13,820 nt of DNA from DATMXS01 sp050260275 (GCA_050260275.1 JBLNBX010000121.1:1-13820); one strand, 5' to 3'. Positions 1-5,476 are shown, numbered from the stretch's first letter. Notes: generated by a model from the sequence alone, not told the origin. Program-made: numbers and translations.

Positions 1-689
1 TCGACCTCGCGCCGGAGGTCTTTCCGGCCGCCTTCGATGCCGAAGTTGGAGTTCCGTTCGGCCTCAAGTGGCGCGTCGAGTACTCGGAGAACCGCCCGGC
101 AGTAGCCATTTTCGTCTCCCAGCACCTGCACTGTCTGGCGGACCTGCTGTACCGCCGCGAATCCGGCGAGCTGCCGTGCGAGATCCGGTTCATCGTCTCG
201 AACCACGAGAATGCCCGCCAACTGGCCGATTTCTACGGCATTCCGTTCCACTTCATCCCGGTAACGCGCGAAACCAAACCGGCCGCCGAGGCCCGGCAGC
301 TCGCGCTCGTGCGGGAGAACGGCGTCGAACTCGTCGTGCTGGCGCGGTACATGCAGATCCTCTCGCCGGAGTTCGTTGCCCAGTTGCCCCAGCGCATCAT
401 CAACGTGCACCACTCGTTTCTGCCGGCGTTCAGCGGGGCGAGGCCGTACCATGCGGCGCACGCGCGTGGGGTGAAGCTGATCGGAGCCACCAGCCACTAC
501 GTCACGGCGGAGCTCGACGACGGGCCAATCATCGAACAGGACGTCACGCGCATCTCGCACCGCGACCAGGTGCGCGACCTCATCCAGAAGGGCCGCGATC
601 TCGAACGGATCGTGCTCTCGCGCGCCGTGCGCTGGCACCTCGAGCGGCGCATCCTGTGCTTCGGGAACAAGACGGTGGTGTTCGACTAG
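1..689 (+). CDS. purU: Formyltetrahydrofolate deformylase, 5'-truncated by window edge
   Basis: The reading frame is already open at base 3 and ends at TAG 687-689, so about 228 C-terminal residues are visible and the start lies outside the window. PurU hydrolyses 10-formyl-THF to formate and THF in the cytoplasm, feeding formate to purine synthesis and balancing the one-carbon pool. The visible part is the formyltransferase-fold catalytic domain. It begins with the linker FGLKWRVEY typical of PurU after its N-terminal ACT domain, then SQHLHCLADLLYR. The active-site signature INVHHSFLPAF (Asn and His of the catalytic triad) follows, and then HYVTAELDDGPIIEQD, which carries the catalytic Asp. 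The end, RILCFGNKTVVFD, matches the usual PurU C-terminus. GART (PurN) is the main relative, but the HHSFLPAF and SHYVT variants and the ACT-side linker favour PurU. It is followed by repeats, not by a co-directional gene. Confidence 0.93.
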   Translation, partial: DLAPEVFPAAFDAEVGVPFGLKWRVEYSENRPAVAIFVSQHLHCLADLLYRRESGELPCEIRFIVSNHENARQLADFYGIPFHFIPVTRETKPAAEARQLALVRENGVELVVLARYMQILSPEFVAQLPQRIINVHHSFLPAFSGARPYHAAHARGVKLIGATSHYVTAELDDGPIIEQDVTRISHRDQVRDLIQKGRDLERIVLSRAVRWHLERRILCFGNKTVVFD

Positions 690-705
690 CGGGATTGCAC
701 CCGCT
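688..705 (+). terminator. Hairpin overlapping the purU stop codon
   Basis: AGCGGG (688-693) and CCCGCT (700-705) form a perfect 6-bp stem with loop ATTGCA, beginning inside the TAG stop. There is no T-run after it (CTCTGG), so it is at best a weak or factor-dependent 3' end. It could equally be an RNA-stabilising hairpin. Confidence 0.3.
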
Positions 706-714
706 CTGGCGAGA

Positions 715-803
715 GCCTTCTTCCGGGGGCTTGCTTTCGAAGTGCTCGATATGACAGTGCGGCTTGCGCAGAGGGCTGCTTTCGCCGCCCGTCCGGGCTG
801 CGA
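715..803 (+). repeat. Direct repeat family 1, copy 1 (degenerate)
   Basis: This copy shares with the stretch at 930-1026 the order of blocks TTCCGGGGGCTTGCT, then GCGGCTTGCGC (in the other copy ACGGCTTACGCCGT), then GGCTGCTTTC, then GCCGCCC and CCGGGCTGCGA. The first hairpin has lost its left arm (CTTCTTCC instead of GCCCCCTTCC). The stretch from 690 to 1566 contains no convincing gene. It is filled with this and the following repeat elements. Confidence 0.7.
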
Positions 804-929
804 AGTTCGAGGTCAAGTCCGGAAGGGGGAAGAGAGTTGCCCATGGCGCAAGCCATGGGAACCCCGAGCCCATCCAGGCAGTCCCTGAAACAGGCGTAAG
901 AACGGTCTTAGCACATCGCCAACTCAAAA

Positions 930-1026
930 GCCTTACGCCCCCTTCCGGGGGCTTGCTCCCAAAACGTCAGAGGTCCCGACGGCTTACGCCGTTGGCTACT
1001 TTCTGCCGCCCCTGCCGGGGCTGCGA
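930..1026 (+). repeat. Direct repeat family 1, copy 2 (better preserved)
   Basis: This copy contains the perfect hairpin GCCCCCTTCCGGGGGC (937-952), a second perfect hairpin ACGGCTTACGCCGT (979-992) and a third GC-rich one around GCCGCCCCTGCCGGGGCTGC. It is same-strand and about 215 bp downstream of copy 1. The hairpins are of REP-like size (14-16 nt, 4-nt loops). No transposase gene is adjacent. Confidence 0.75.
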
Positions 1027-1055
1027 TGGCGCTTCGCACCAGCCCGACAAGGCTC

Positions 1056-1271
1056 CTGGGGGGCGGGCTTGAGCCCGCGCAGGGCTTCAGCCCTGCAGAA
1101 TTGATTGTGAGCCGCAGTCTGCGGAGCTGAAGCTCCGCAGCGGGCTAAAGTCCGTCCCCTCGTGCGAGCACTGCATCCTATGCCACCTGAGCCCGTGCCT
1201 CTAGTGGGGCGGACGCCCTCGTCCGCGCCGGACCCCCTGGTGCGGCTTCTTCTTACCATCGAGTCGCGCAT
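1056..1271 (+). repeat. Long inverted repeat, left arm, built of REP-like hairpins
   Basis: This stretch aligns over its whole length with the reverse complement of 2051-2252. Shared blocks in order are CTGGGGGGCGGGCTT, GCGCAGGGCTTCAGCCCTGC, GCGGAGCTGAAG, AGTGGGGCGGACGC, CTCGTCCG and CGGCTTCTTCTTACCA. Internal perfect hairpins are GCGGGCTTGAGCCCGC (1063-1078), GCAGGGCTTCAGCCCTGC (1079-1096) and GCGGAGCTGAAGCTCCGC (1121-1138). Then come an imperfect GGGCTAAAGTCC (1142-1153) and the stem GCGGAC/GTCCGC with loop GCCCTC (1209-1226). Together with the right arm it flanks the DUF971 gene and two copies of the two-hairpin element. Confidence 0.85.
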
Positions 1272-1278
1272 GGAGAGC

Positions 1279-1308
1279 CTCGTATCAGGGCCTGACTTTA
1301 GTAAGGCC
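1279..1308 (-). repeat. Eroded end of the two-hairpin element
   Basis: CTCGTATCAGGGCCTGACTT resembles the reversed tail plus inner hairpin of the two-hairpin element (TTCGTATCAGGGCACGGC in the copy at 2379-2446). The palindrome is degraded to CTGACTTTAGTAAGG. The block GCCTCGTATCAGGGCC (1277-1292) recurs inverted at 2279-2294 with one C/T change, so it also belongs to the larger inverted arrangement. Confidence 0.55.
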
Positions 1309-1360
1309 GATCAGGCCGCCCACAATTGCGGGCTTTAGCCCCTGGCGCCTCGGCCTCTCG

Positions 1361-1450
1361 GAACAGGGGCTAAAGCCCCTTCCTCTTGAGAGCTCTCTTC
1401 GGCACGGCTAAAGCCGTGACCTGATACGAACCAAGATAACGAGAGGTCCA
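1361..1450 (+). repeat. Two-hairpin (BIME-like) element, copy A
   Basis: Two perfect palindromes in fixed order: AGGGGCTAAAGCCCCT (1365-1380), a 22-nt spacer, then CACGGCTAAAGCCGTG (1403-1418). The conserved tail CCTGATACGAACCAAGATAA follows, then CGAGAGGTC. The same order, spacing and tail occur at 1902-1990 and, inverted, at 2379-2446. The arrangement (paired short palindromes, no ORF) resembles bacterial REP/BIME units mobilised in trans by Y1-type REP-associated transposases. The assignment to that class is inference. Confidence 0.85.
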
Positions 1451-1566
1451 GTCGGCGGCGCGGCTGGAGCGCGAGGGATCGCGCCAGAGCCTCGTCTCAG
1501 ATAGAGAACCTCAGTCTTCCGGTACGGCAGAAGCCACCGGCACGAGTGATGGGGCGCTCGCGCGTT

Positions 1567-1887
1567 TCACCGCTTTGCGGCGCACTCGGCGCAGGGGCAG
1601 ATCTCGCGCAGCATCTGGTAGGAGTAGATGCCGGCCGAGTGGCCGTCATTCCACTTGAGTTGCAGTCCGTAGTTACCTGCGGGCGCGGCGGACTCGATCT
1701 TCAACGCGGGCGTGTACATCTGGAATGGGCTCGCAGGCTTAGGAGGGCCGCCGTGCGTGCCGGCGCAGGTCGCGCACGGGCAATGGTCGCGCAGGTACTT
1801 CAGGCCGTACTCGCTGTGATGGCCGTCAGCCCAGTCGATCTTCACTCCCGAAGACTTGGATATCGATATGTGTTTCGGCTCTGCCAT
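1567..1887 (-). CDS. DUF971 (GBBH-like N-terminal domain) protein with two CPCxxC motifs
   Basis: This is a protein of 106 residues starting at ATG 1887, preceded by GAGGA with 5-6 nt spacing. An upstream in-frame start (1944) would lie inside a repeat and is less likely. The family (DUF971, like the N-terminal domain of gamma-butyrobetaine hydroxylase) is small and often stand-alone; its function is unsettled. I see a twofold internal similarity. W19-x-D21-G-H23, then LR and CPCATC (C36, C38, C41), recurs about 60 residues later as W79-x-D81-G-H83, then LR and CPCAEC (C97, C99, C102). Six cysteines in two CxCxxC motifs suggest zinc or Fe-S binding, which is inference. There is no signal peptide or membrane segment. 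The gene is isolated, with no operon partner, and sits between palindromic repeats whose nearest hairpin ends 18 nt upstream of the start. Confidence 0.85.
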   Translation of the reverse strand: MAEPKHISISKSSGVKIDWADGHHSEYGLKYLRDHCPCATCAGTHGGPPKPASPFQMYTPALKIESAAPAGNYGLQLKWNDGHSAGIYSYQMLREICPCAECAAKR

Positions 1888-1901
1888 TGCTTCCTCGTCG
1901 A

Positions 1902-1990
1902 GAACAGGGGTTGAAGCCCCTTCTCGATAGGCGCTTGTCGGCACGGCTAAAGCCGTGCCCTATCACAAACCAAGATAGCGGAGGCCTGCC
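1902..1990 (+). repeat. Two-hairpin (BIME-like) element, copy B
   Basis: AGGGGTTGAAGCCCCT (1906-1921, one G-T pair) is followed after about 20 nt by GCACGGCTAAAGCCGTGC (1941-1958). The tail CCTATCACAAACCAAGATAG and then CGGAGGCC matches copy A closely. It lies directly upstream of the minus-strand DUF971 gene, so any transcript of that gene from further upstream must run through both hairpins. Confidence 0.85.
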
Positions 1991-2050
1991 TTCCGGCGCC
2001 GCTGGAGCCGCCTGCAGAGCGCGATCGGGTTCCAGTCCCGGTTCAGACCG

Positions 2051-2252
2051 ATGCGAGGCTTAGTGGTAAGGAGAAGCCGGACCGGGGGGCCGCCACGGAC
2101 GAGCGCGTCCGCCCCACTAAAGGCGTAGGCTCCGTGGCGACGGGCCGGGCTCGGCCATGAGGGCGGACTTCGAACTTCAGCTCCGCACATGGCGGTTCAA
2201 ATCTCGCTTGCAGGGCTAAAGCCCTGCGCGGGGCTCAAAGCCCGCCCCCCAG
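2051..2252 (-). repeat. Long inverted repeat, right arm
   Basis: This is the reverse complement of the left arm at 1056-1271, with scattered substitutions and small indels. On the minus strand it reads CTGGGGGGCGGGCTTTGAGC, then GCAGGGCTTTAGCCCTGC (plus-strand 2214-2231), then TGCGGAGCTGAAG, AGTGGGGCGGACGCG and CGGCTTCTCCTTACCA. Hairpins corresponding to left-arm hairpins 1, 2 and 5 are still recognisable. The third has lost its right arm (GCGGAGCTGAAGTTCG). Confidence 0.85.
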
Positions 2253-2305
2253 CATGATTCGAGCAGGCTCGCGGTCGGGCCCTGATGCGAGGCTCATTCC
2301 CTGTC

Positions 2306-2340
2306 GGGTTCGTATCAGCGCACGACCCAGCCGTGCAGTT
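2306..2340 (-). repeat. Eroded half of the two-hairpin element, copy D
   Basis: GGTTCGTATCAGCGCACG followed by ACCCAGCCGTGC is the inverted tail and inner hairpin of the element. The palindrome is now imperfect (GCACGAC/CCAGCCGTGC). The outer GGGGC hairpin is absent. It lies about 40 bp from copy C in the same orientation. Confidence 0.65.
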
Positions 2341-2378
2341 AGAGCGCCCATGGGAGATCGCGTTAGCCTCTGCTGTTG

Positions 2379-2446
2379 GGTTCGTATCAGGGCACGGCCT
2401 TAGCCGTGCCGATGGCCGCTGCTAAAGAAAGGGGCTTTAGCCCCTG
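2379..2446 (-). repeat. Two-hairpin (BIME-like) element, copy C, inverted
   Basis: On the plus strand it reads as tail GGTTCGTATCAG, hairpin GGCACGGCCTTAGCCGTGCC (2391-2410, 8-bp perfect stem), a 19-nt spacer and hairpin AGGGGCTTTAGCCCCT (2430-2445). Its reverse complement has the same order as copies A and B. The remainder to about 2560 (CATGCAGGGCTGATG and beyond) looks like further decayed palindromes, with no gene. Confidence 0.85.
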
Positions 2447-2560
2447 CCTTCAACGACGTACATGCAGGGCTGATGCCATCCGGTTCGCCGGCTCTGTTCG
2501 GCTCGATTTCAGTCCGGCCTGGATATGAGCCTCTTCGCGCCGGTGGGGCTGCAGGCTGAC

Positions 2561-2592
2561 ACAAAACAAAACCCCCGGCGCGAGCCGGGGGT
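2561..2592 (-). terminator. Intrinsic terminator of the TonB-type gene
   Basis: On the minus strand a perfect 9-bp stem ACCCCCGGC/GCCGGGGGT with tetraloop TCGC (2571-2592) is followed by TTTGTTTTGT (2561-2570). It begins 32 bp after the stop codon of the gene at 2625-3641 and separates it from the repeat region. Confidence 0.9.
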
Positions 2593-2624
2593 CCATGTCC
2601 ACAAGTTGTGTTATTTGAATCCCG

Positions 2625-3641
2625 CTAGAGCAGCCGGAAGTTCACCTCGACGGTCGCCATGACGGCCACCGGACGCCCTTCCTTGAGGCCGGGCTTGAAG
2701 CGCCACTTCTGCACCGCTTCGATGGCCTTCTCATCGAGGCCGAGGCCGAGGGGACGCACCACGCGGAAATTGCGCGGAATGCCCTTCTCGTCTATGACGA
2801 TCGCCAGAACCACCGTGCCCTGGAACTTCGCCTTGCGGGCTTCCTCGGAGTACTCCGGTTCGGGCTTGAAGATAGGAATCGGAGCGGATACGCCTCCGCC
2901 GACGCGGAACACGCCGCCGCCGAAACCGCCGCCCTCACCGGGGCCGTAACCTGGGCCCTTACCGGGGCCGATGCCGGTTCCCGTGCCGCTGCCGATGCCA
3001 CCGCCGCTGCCTGGGCCGTTAGAAGGCGGACCCACCTTGGCCAGCGGATCGCCCCAGTTGGGCATGTTCACGTCCGGCAGCTTCAGCATGTCGGGCGGGC
3101 CGATGAGCGTCGGCTCCATCTCGAGCTTCGGGTTCGGGTTGTTGCGCACCGCGAGCGGCGGCGTGAACTGCCTGTACGACATCCTTGGAGCCTTGCCCTT
3201 GCTCGCGGGCAGCGGAGACCGGTCACCACCGCCGCCGCCACCGCCCATCTGCACCGGCTTGGGCGGAAGCTGGGGCATGAACGGCGCAATGTCCACCGGC
3301 GCGATGAGCGTCACCGTCTGCTTCACCGCATCCTGCACCTGCTTGTTCGTAGCCGCCGTCAGCGCGAGCGCGACAGCGATAACGTGAATGACAACTGAGC
3401 AAATGCTAGCCTGCTTGCCGTAGCGGTACTCGCCCCAGATGTCCTTGACAGGTACCGGCTTCGAGGTCACCTCGAGAGGCGGAAGCTTCGGCGGGAAGAT
3501 CGCCTCTTTAAGATTGCGGTAGAACCTGCGAAGAGCGGGCTCCTCCGTTATCAGCAGCTTGTCGAGGTTGTCATTCGGTGCGCCGTGGCCGGACGCCGCG
3601 AGATTGGGTTGCGTCGGGGTAACTTGATCTTGGCCTTCCAT
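2625..3641 (-). CDS. Energy transducer TonB-family protein
   Basis: This is a protein of 338 residues if started at ATG 3641. AAGGAG lies 13 nt upstream of that ATG. Longer in-frame starts at 3710 (ATG) and 3773 (GTG) exist but add an uncharacteristic basic stretch and have no good ribosome site. Layout: a cytoplasmic N-terminus of about 78 residues with LPPLEVTSKPVPVKDIWGEY, one membrane helix near 79-97 (CSVVIHVIAVALALTA), a Pro-rich then Gly-rich periplasmic spacer including a run of seven glycines, and a C-terminal TonB domain of about 85 residues (YSEEARKAKFQGTVVLAIV, then AVQKWRFKPG). TonB proteins transmit ExbBD proton-motive energy to outer-membrane receptors. No exbB, exbD or receptor gene is nearby. 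In this architecture the long cytoplasmic extension before the helix is unlike E. coli TonB, and partner identity is unknown. Confidence 0.85.
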   Translation of the reverse strand: MEGQDQVTPTQPNLAASGHGAPNDNLDKLLITEEPALRRFYRNLKEAIFPPKLPPLEVTSKPVPVKDIWGEYRYGKQASICSVVIHVIAVALALTAATNKQVQDAVKQTVTLIAPVDIAPFMPQLPPKPVQMGGGGGGGDRSPLPASKGKAPRMSYRQFTPPLAVRNNPNPKLEMEPTLIGPPDMLKLPDVNMPNWGDPLAKVGPPSNGPGSGGGIGSGTGTGIGPGKGPGYGPGEGGGFGGGVFRVGGGVSAPIPIFKPEPEYSEEARKAKFQGTVVLAIVIDEKGIPRNFRVVRPLGLGLDEKAIEAVQKWRFKPGLKEGRPVAVMATVEVNFRLL

Positions 3642-3763
3642 GTCTTTCCGGGCGCTCCTTAGCCCCGAGCAGGTCTCTGCGCCTCTGCTCTCCCAGTTGG
3701 ACGCCACCATCTTGGTCAGCGTTGCGGATTTTGAAATCTGCGCCCGCCTGAATTGTTGTTTAG

Positions 3764-3772
3764 AGTGTACCA
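3764..3772 (-). promoter_or_regulatory. Possible extended -10 promoter for the TonB-type gene
   Basis: On the minus strand, TGGTACACT fits an extended -10 (TGn-TAnnnT). No good -35 is seen at 17 bp. Transcription would start near 3757, giving a leader of about 115 nt to ATG 3641. Confidence 0.3.
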
Positions 3773-3827
3773 CATAAAGTCAAACGGGGCCTTTCTTCCG
3801 GGAAGGCATAGATACCGGCTATGAGAT

Positions 3828-4943
3828 TCAGGACGCCACCTGGGCGGAGGCTTTGGGAGCGTCCCAAATCTCCTTCAGGGCGCGCTCGAAGTTGCCTCCC
3901 AGGATCAGGCGGATATTGGCGTCCGAGTATCCGCGCCGCACGAGGCCTTCAGTCAATTCGTAGACACGGTACGGGTTATCGAGGCCTTCTATGTCCATCC
4001 TGCCCGGCAGCCCGCGCTTGTCGCGACCCTCGAGGTCGGTGTCGCTGCCGATGCCGACGTGTTCGGCGCCGGCGACCCGGATAGCGTGGTCGTAATGGTC
4101 AAGGACGTGGTCGATTGTTACCGGCTCCTCGGCGCGGACGAAGTTCCGGATGCTGGTTATGCCGAAGACGCCCCCTTTGGCCGCGATCAGGCGAATGATG
4201 TGATCGCTCATGCACCGCGGATGGTCGTTCAGGGCCTTGCAGTTAGAGTGCGTTACGAGGACGGACTTCTTTGATACTTCGATGGTGTCGCGGGCGGTCT
4301 GTTCGCCGGCGTGAGAGACGTCCACGGCCATGCCCAACCGGTTCATCTCCCTCACTACGGCGACGCCGAAGTCGCTCAGGCCGCGGTCGAGCGGCGCCAG
4401 GCACCCGCAGCCCAACTGGTTGCGGCCGTTATAGGTTATCTGGGACAGCCGCTGGCCGAGATTGTAGAATCTTGCCACATCCGATGGCTGGCGGAAATGG
4501 TCGGCGTTCTGAAAGCCCAGTATGATGCCGGCCTGCTTCCGGGCTTTGGCGCGCGCGAGGTCGGCGGCCGAATCCACCCTAAGCATGGTGGAGGGGTTCC
4601 CGCCTATGAAACGGTTCCACTTTTTCAGCCACTGCTGCGTGGAATGGAACGGGTCTGGTTCGTTGAGGTCCACGGCGGGGTTGAAGACGTTGATGCCGCA
4701 CTCCATGAGGCGAGTGCGGTCGGAGCCGCCGAAGGCGCTCGGCTGGCGCTGCCACAGGTACAGGCGTTCCCAGTCAAGCGTGACCAGCCCCAGCATGTCG
4801 ATGACGAGGGATTCGTTGACCAGGTCGAGCGTGCGCCTCGAATACTGCCGCCTGCTTCCGTATAACGAGAAGCGGCCCACGTTAAGCATGGGGGCGCCCA
4901 GTAGTGCCCCTCCGGTGAAAAGAAAACCACGCCTACTTAACAT
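3828..4943 (-). CDS. Tat-exported membrane dipeptidase (peptidase M19) homologue with incomplete metal site
   Basis: This is a protein of 371 residues starting at ATG 4943. A GTG four codons upstream (4955) is possible but has a ribosome site too close. The N-terminus MLSRRGFLFTGGALLGAPML is a twin-arginine signal, so export in folded form is expected. The body matches the renal-dipeptidase family (amidohydrolase fold; Zn-dependent dipeptide hydrolysis): DVSHAGEQTARD with His211, VLVTHSNCKALNDHPR with His232, and GIGSDTDLEG with Asp301. The N-terminal metal ligands are not visible. The usual HxD after VID reads VIDMLGLVTLDWE (from residue 47), and the bridging Glu position reads LGFQNAD, with Gln145 in place of Glu. 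It is therefore either a changed-chemistry enzyme or a non-catalytic paralogue. It is transcribed alone, divergently from the LysM gene. Confidence 0.85.
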   Translation of the reverse strand: MLSRRGFLFTGGALLGAPMLNVGRFSLYGSRRQYSRRTLDLVNESLVIDMLGLVTLDWERLYLWQRQPSAFGGSDRTRLMECGINVFNPAVDLNEPDPFHSTQQWLKKWNRFIGGNPSTMLRVDSAADLARAKARKQAGIILGFQNADHFRQPSDVARFYNLGQRLSQITYNGRNQLGCGCLAPLDRGLSDFGVAVVREMNRLGMAVDVSHAGEQTARDTIEVSKKSVLVTHSNCKALNDHPRCMSDHIIRLIAAKGGVFGITSIRNFVRAEEPVTIDHVLDHYDHAIRVAGAEHVGIGSDTDLEGRDKRGLPGRMDIEGLDNPYRVYELTEGLVRRGYSDANIRLILGGNFERALKEIWDAPKASAQVAS

Positions 4944-5074
4944 CACTTCCGCCACTCCACCCCAGTCGTTTCAAACAACTACGGCGAAAGGAGTTATTAT
5001 GGGCCACTCGGGATTAAAGTTCTAGTACTACTAAATTAAAAGAGATCCATATTTGCGCTACGATTGGATAAGAA
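4944..5074. promoter_or_regulatory. AT-rich divergent control region between dipeptidase-like and LysM genes
   Basis: The stretch 5012-5060 is markedly AT-rich against the GC-rich surroundings and separates two divergent genes. For the plus strand, TTAAAA (5036-5041), 17 bp and TACGAT (5059-5064) is a weak candidate. It would put transcription start only a few bases before ATG 5075. No convincing minus-strand hexamer pair was found. Confidence 0.3.
4999..5025 (+). CDS. Possible 8-codon leader ORF (MGHSGLKF)
   Basis: A strong ribosome site AAAGGAG (4987-4993) stands 5 nt before ATG 4999, which opens an 8-codon frame ending in TAG 5023-5025, about 50 bp upstream of the LysM gene. The spacing and strength of the site are better than those of most genes in the window. 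It may be a translated leader or the stub of a lost gene; expression is unknown. Confidence 0.3.
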   Translation: MGHSGLKF

Positions 5075-5362
5075 ATGGGAGACCGCGGACGAAGGAAATC
5101 GACGCCGGAGGATAACATCGCGTTCGAGACCGGCACGGACCGGGTGGTGAACGACATCACCGGCGAATCGCACGTGCGGCCCGAACCCGTAGGTGACGCG
5201 CGCGTGTATGTCGTCCAGGAAGGCGATACGCTGGCGAGCATCGCGCACAAGTTCTACGGGGATGAGGGCTTGTGGAAGCGGATCCTGGACGCCAACCGCG
5301 ACCGGTTCGACGACCAGGACCGCATCCCGGCCGGCGCCGAACTGCTGATCCCGATGGATTAG
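5075..5362 (+). CDS. Small LysM-domain protein
   Basis: This is a protein of 95 residues. The first 40 are polar and charged with no signal peptide or membrane segment. A single LysM domain fills about 44-93 (VYVVQEGDTLASIAHKFYGD, then WKRILDANRD, then IPAGAELLIP). LysM modules bind N-acetylglucosamine-containing glycans such as peptidoglycan, but cytoplasmic and phage-tail-type LysM proteins (XkdP or YgaU-like) have this same GDTLxxIAxKFYGD ending. With no export signal the cellular location is open. The ribosome site is poor (GGATAAG just before ATG 5075). It is followed by a GC-rich hairpin and repeat remnants, so it is probably transcribed alone. Confidence 0.8.
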   Translation: MGDRGRRKSTPEDNIAFETGTDRVVNDITGESHVRPEPVGDARVYVVQEGDTLASIAHKFYGDEGLWKRILDANRDRFDDQDRIPAGAELLIPMD

Positions 5363-5379
5363 CCAGCCGGCGAGCCGGT

Positions 5380-5395
5380 GCGCCGCGTGCGGCGC
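5380..5395 (+). repeat. GC-rich palindrome after the LysM gene
   Basis: GCGCCGCGTGCGGCGC is a perfect 16-nt palindrome-type hairpin (6-7 bp arms) 18 bp after the LysM stop, preceded by CCGGCGAGCCGG (5367-5378). No T-run follows, so termination is not claimed. It may act as a transcript-end stabiliser or be part of the adjacent repeat remnant. Confidence 0.45.
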
Positions 5396-5399
5396 CAGC

Positions 5400-5476
5400 C
5401 TGGGGGGCGGCCATCCGCCCGTGCCCGCCTCTACGGCGGACGCCGGGGCCGGACGCCCTCGTCAGCACCGGGTCCG
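5400..5476 (+). repeat. Internally deleted copy of the long repeat element
   Basis: CTGGGGGGCGG (5400-5410) matches the outer end of the long inverted repeat at 1056. GGACGCCCTCGTC (5451-5463) with flanking GGGGCC and GCACCGG matches its inner part near 1206-1232. The hairpin block in between is missing or scrambled. The rest of the 5363-5596 spacer shows only further GC-rich decayed palindromes such as TGCTAAAGCCGG. Confidence 0.5.

Noticed and set aside
68..754. Open frames overlapping purU and the repeats behind it on both strands
   Set aside because: They are Arg/Pro-rich shadows of purU codons running into the hairpin repeats. The true frame is fixed by PurU motifs.
690..1566. Possible small genes in the repeat region
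   Set aside because: All frames there are translations of palindromic repeats with no ribosome site or family resemblance.
937..2446. CRISPR array
   Set aside because: The repeats are palindromes of differing sequence, irregular spacing and both orientations. There are no uniform spacers and no cas genes.
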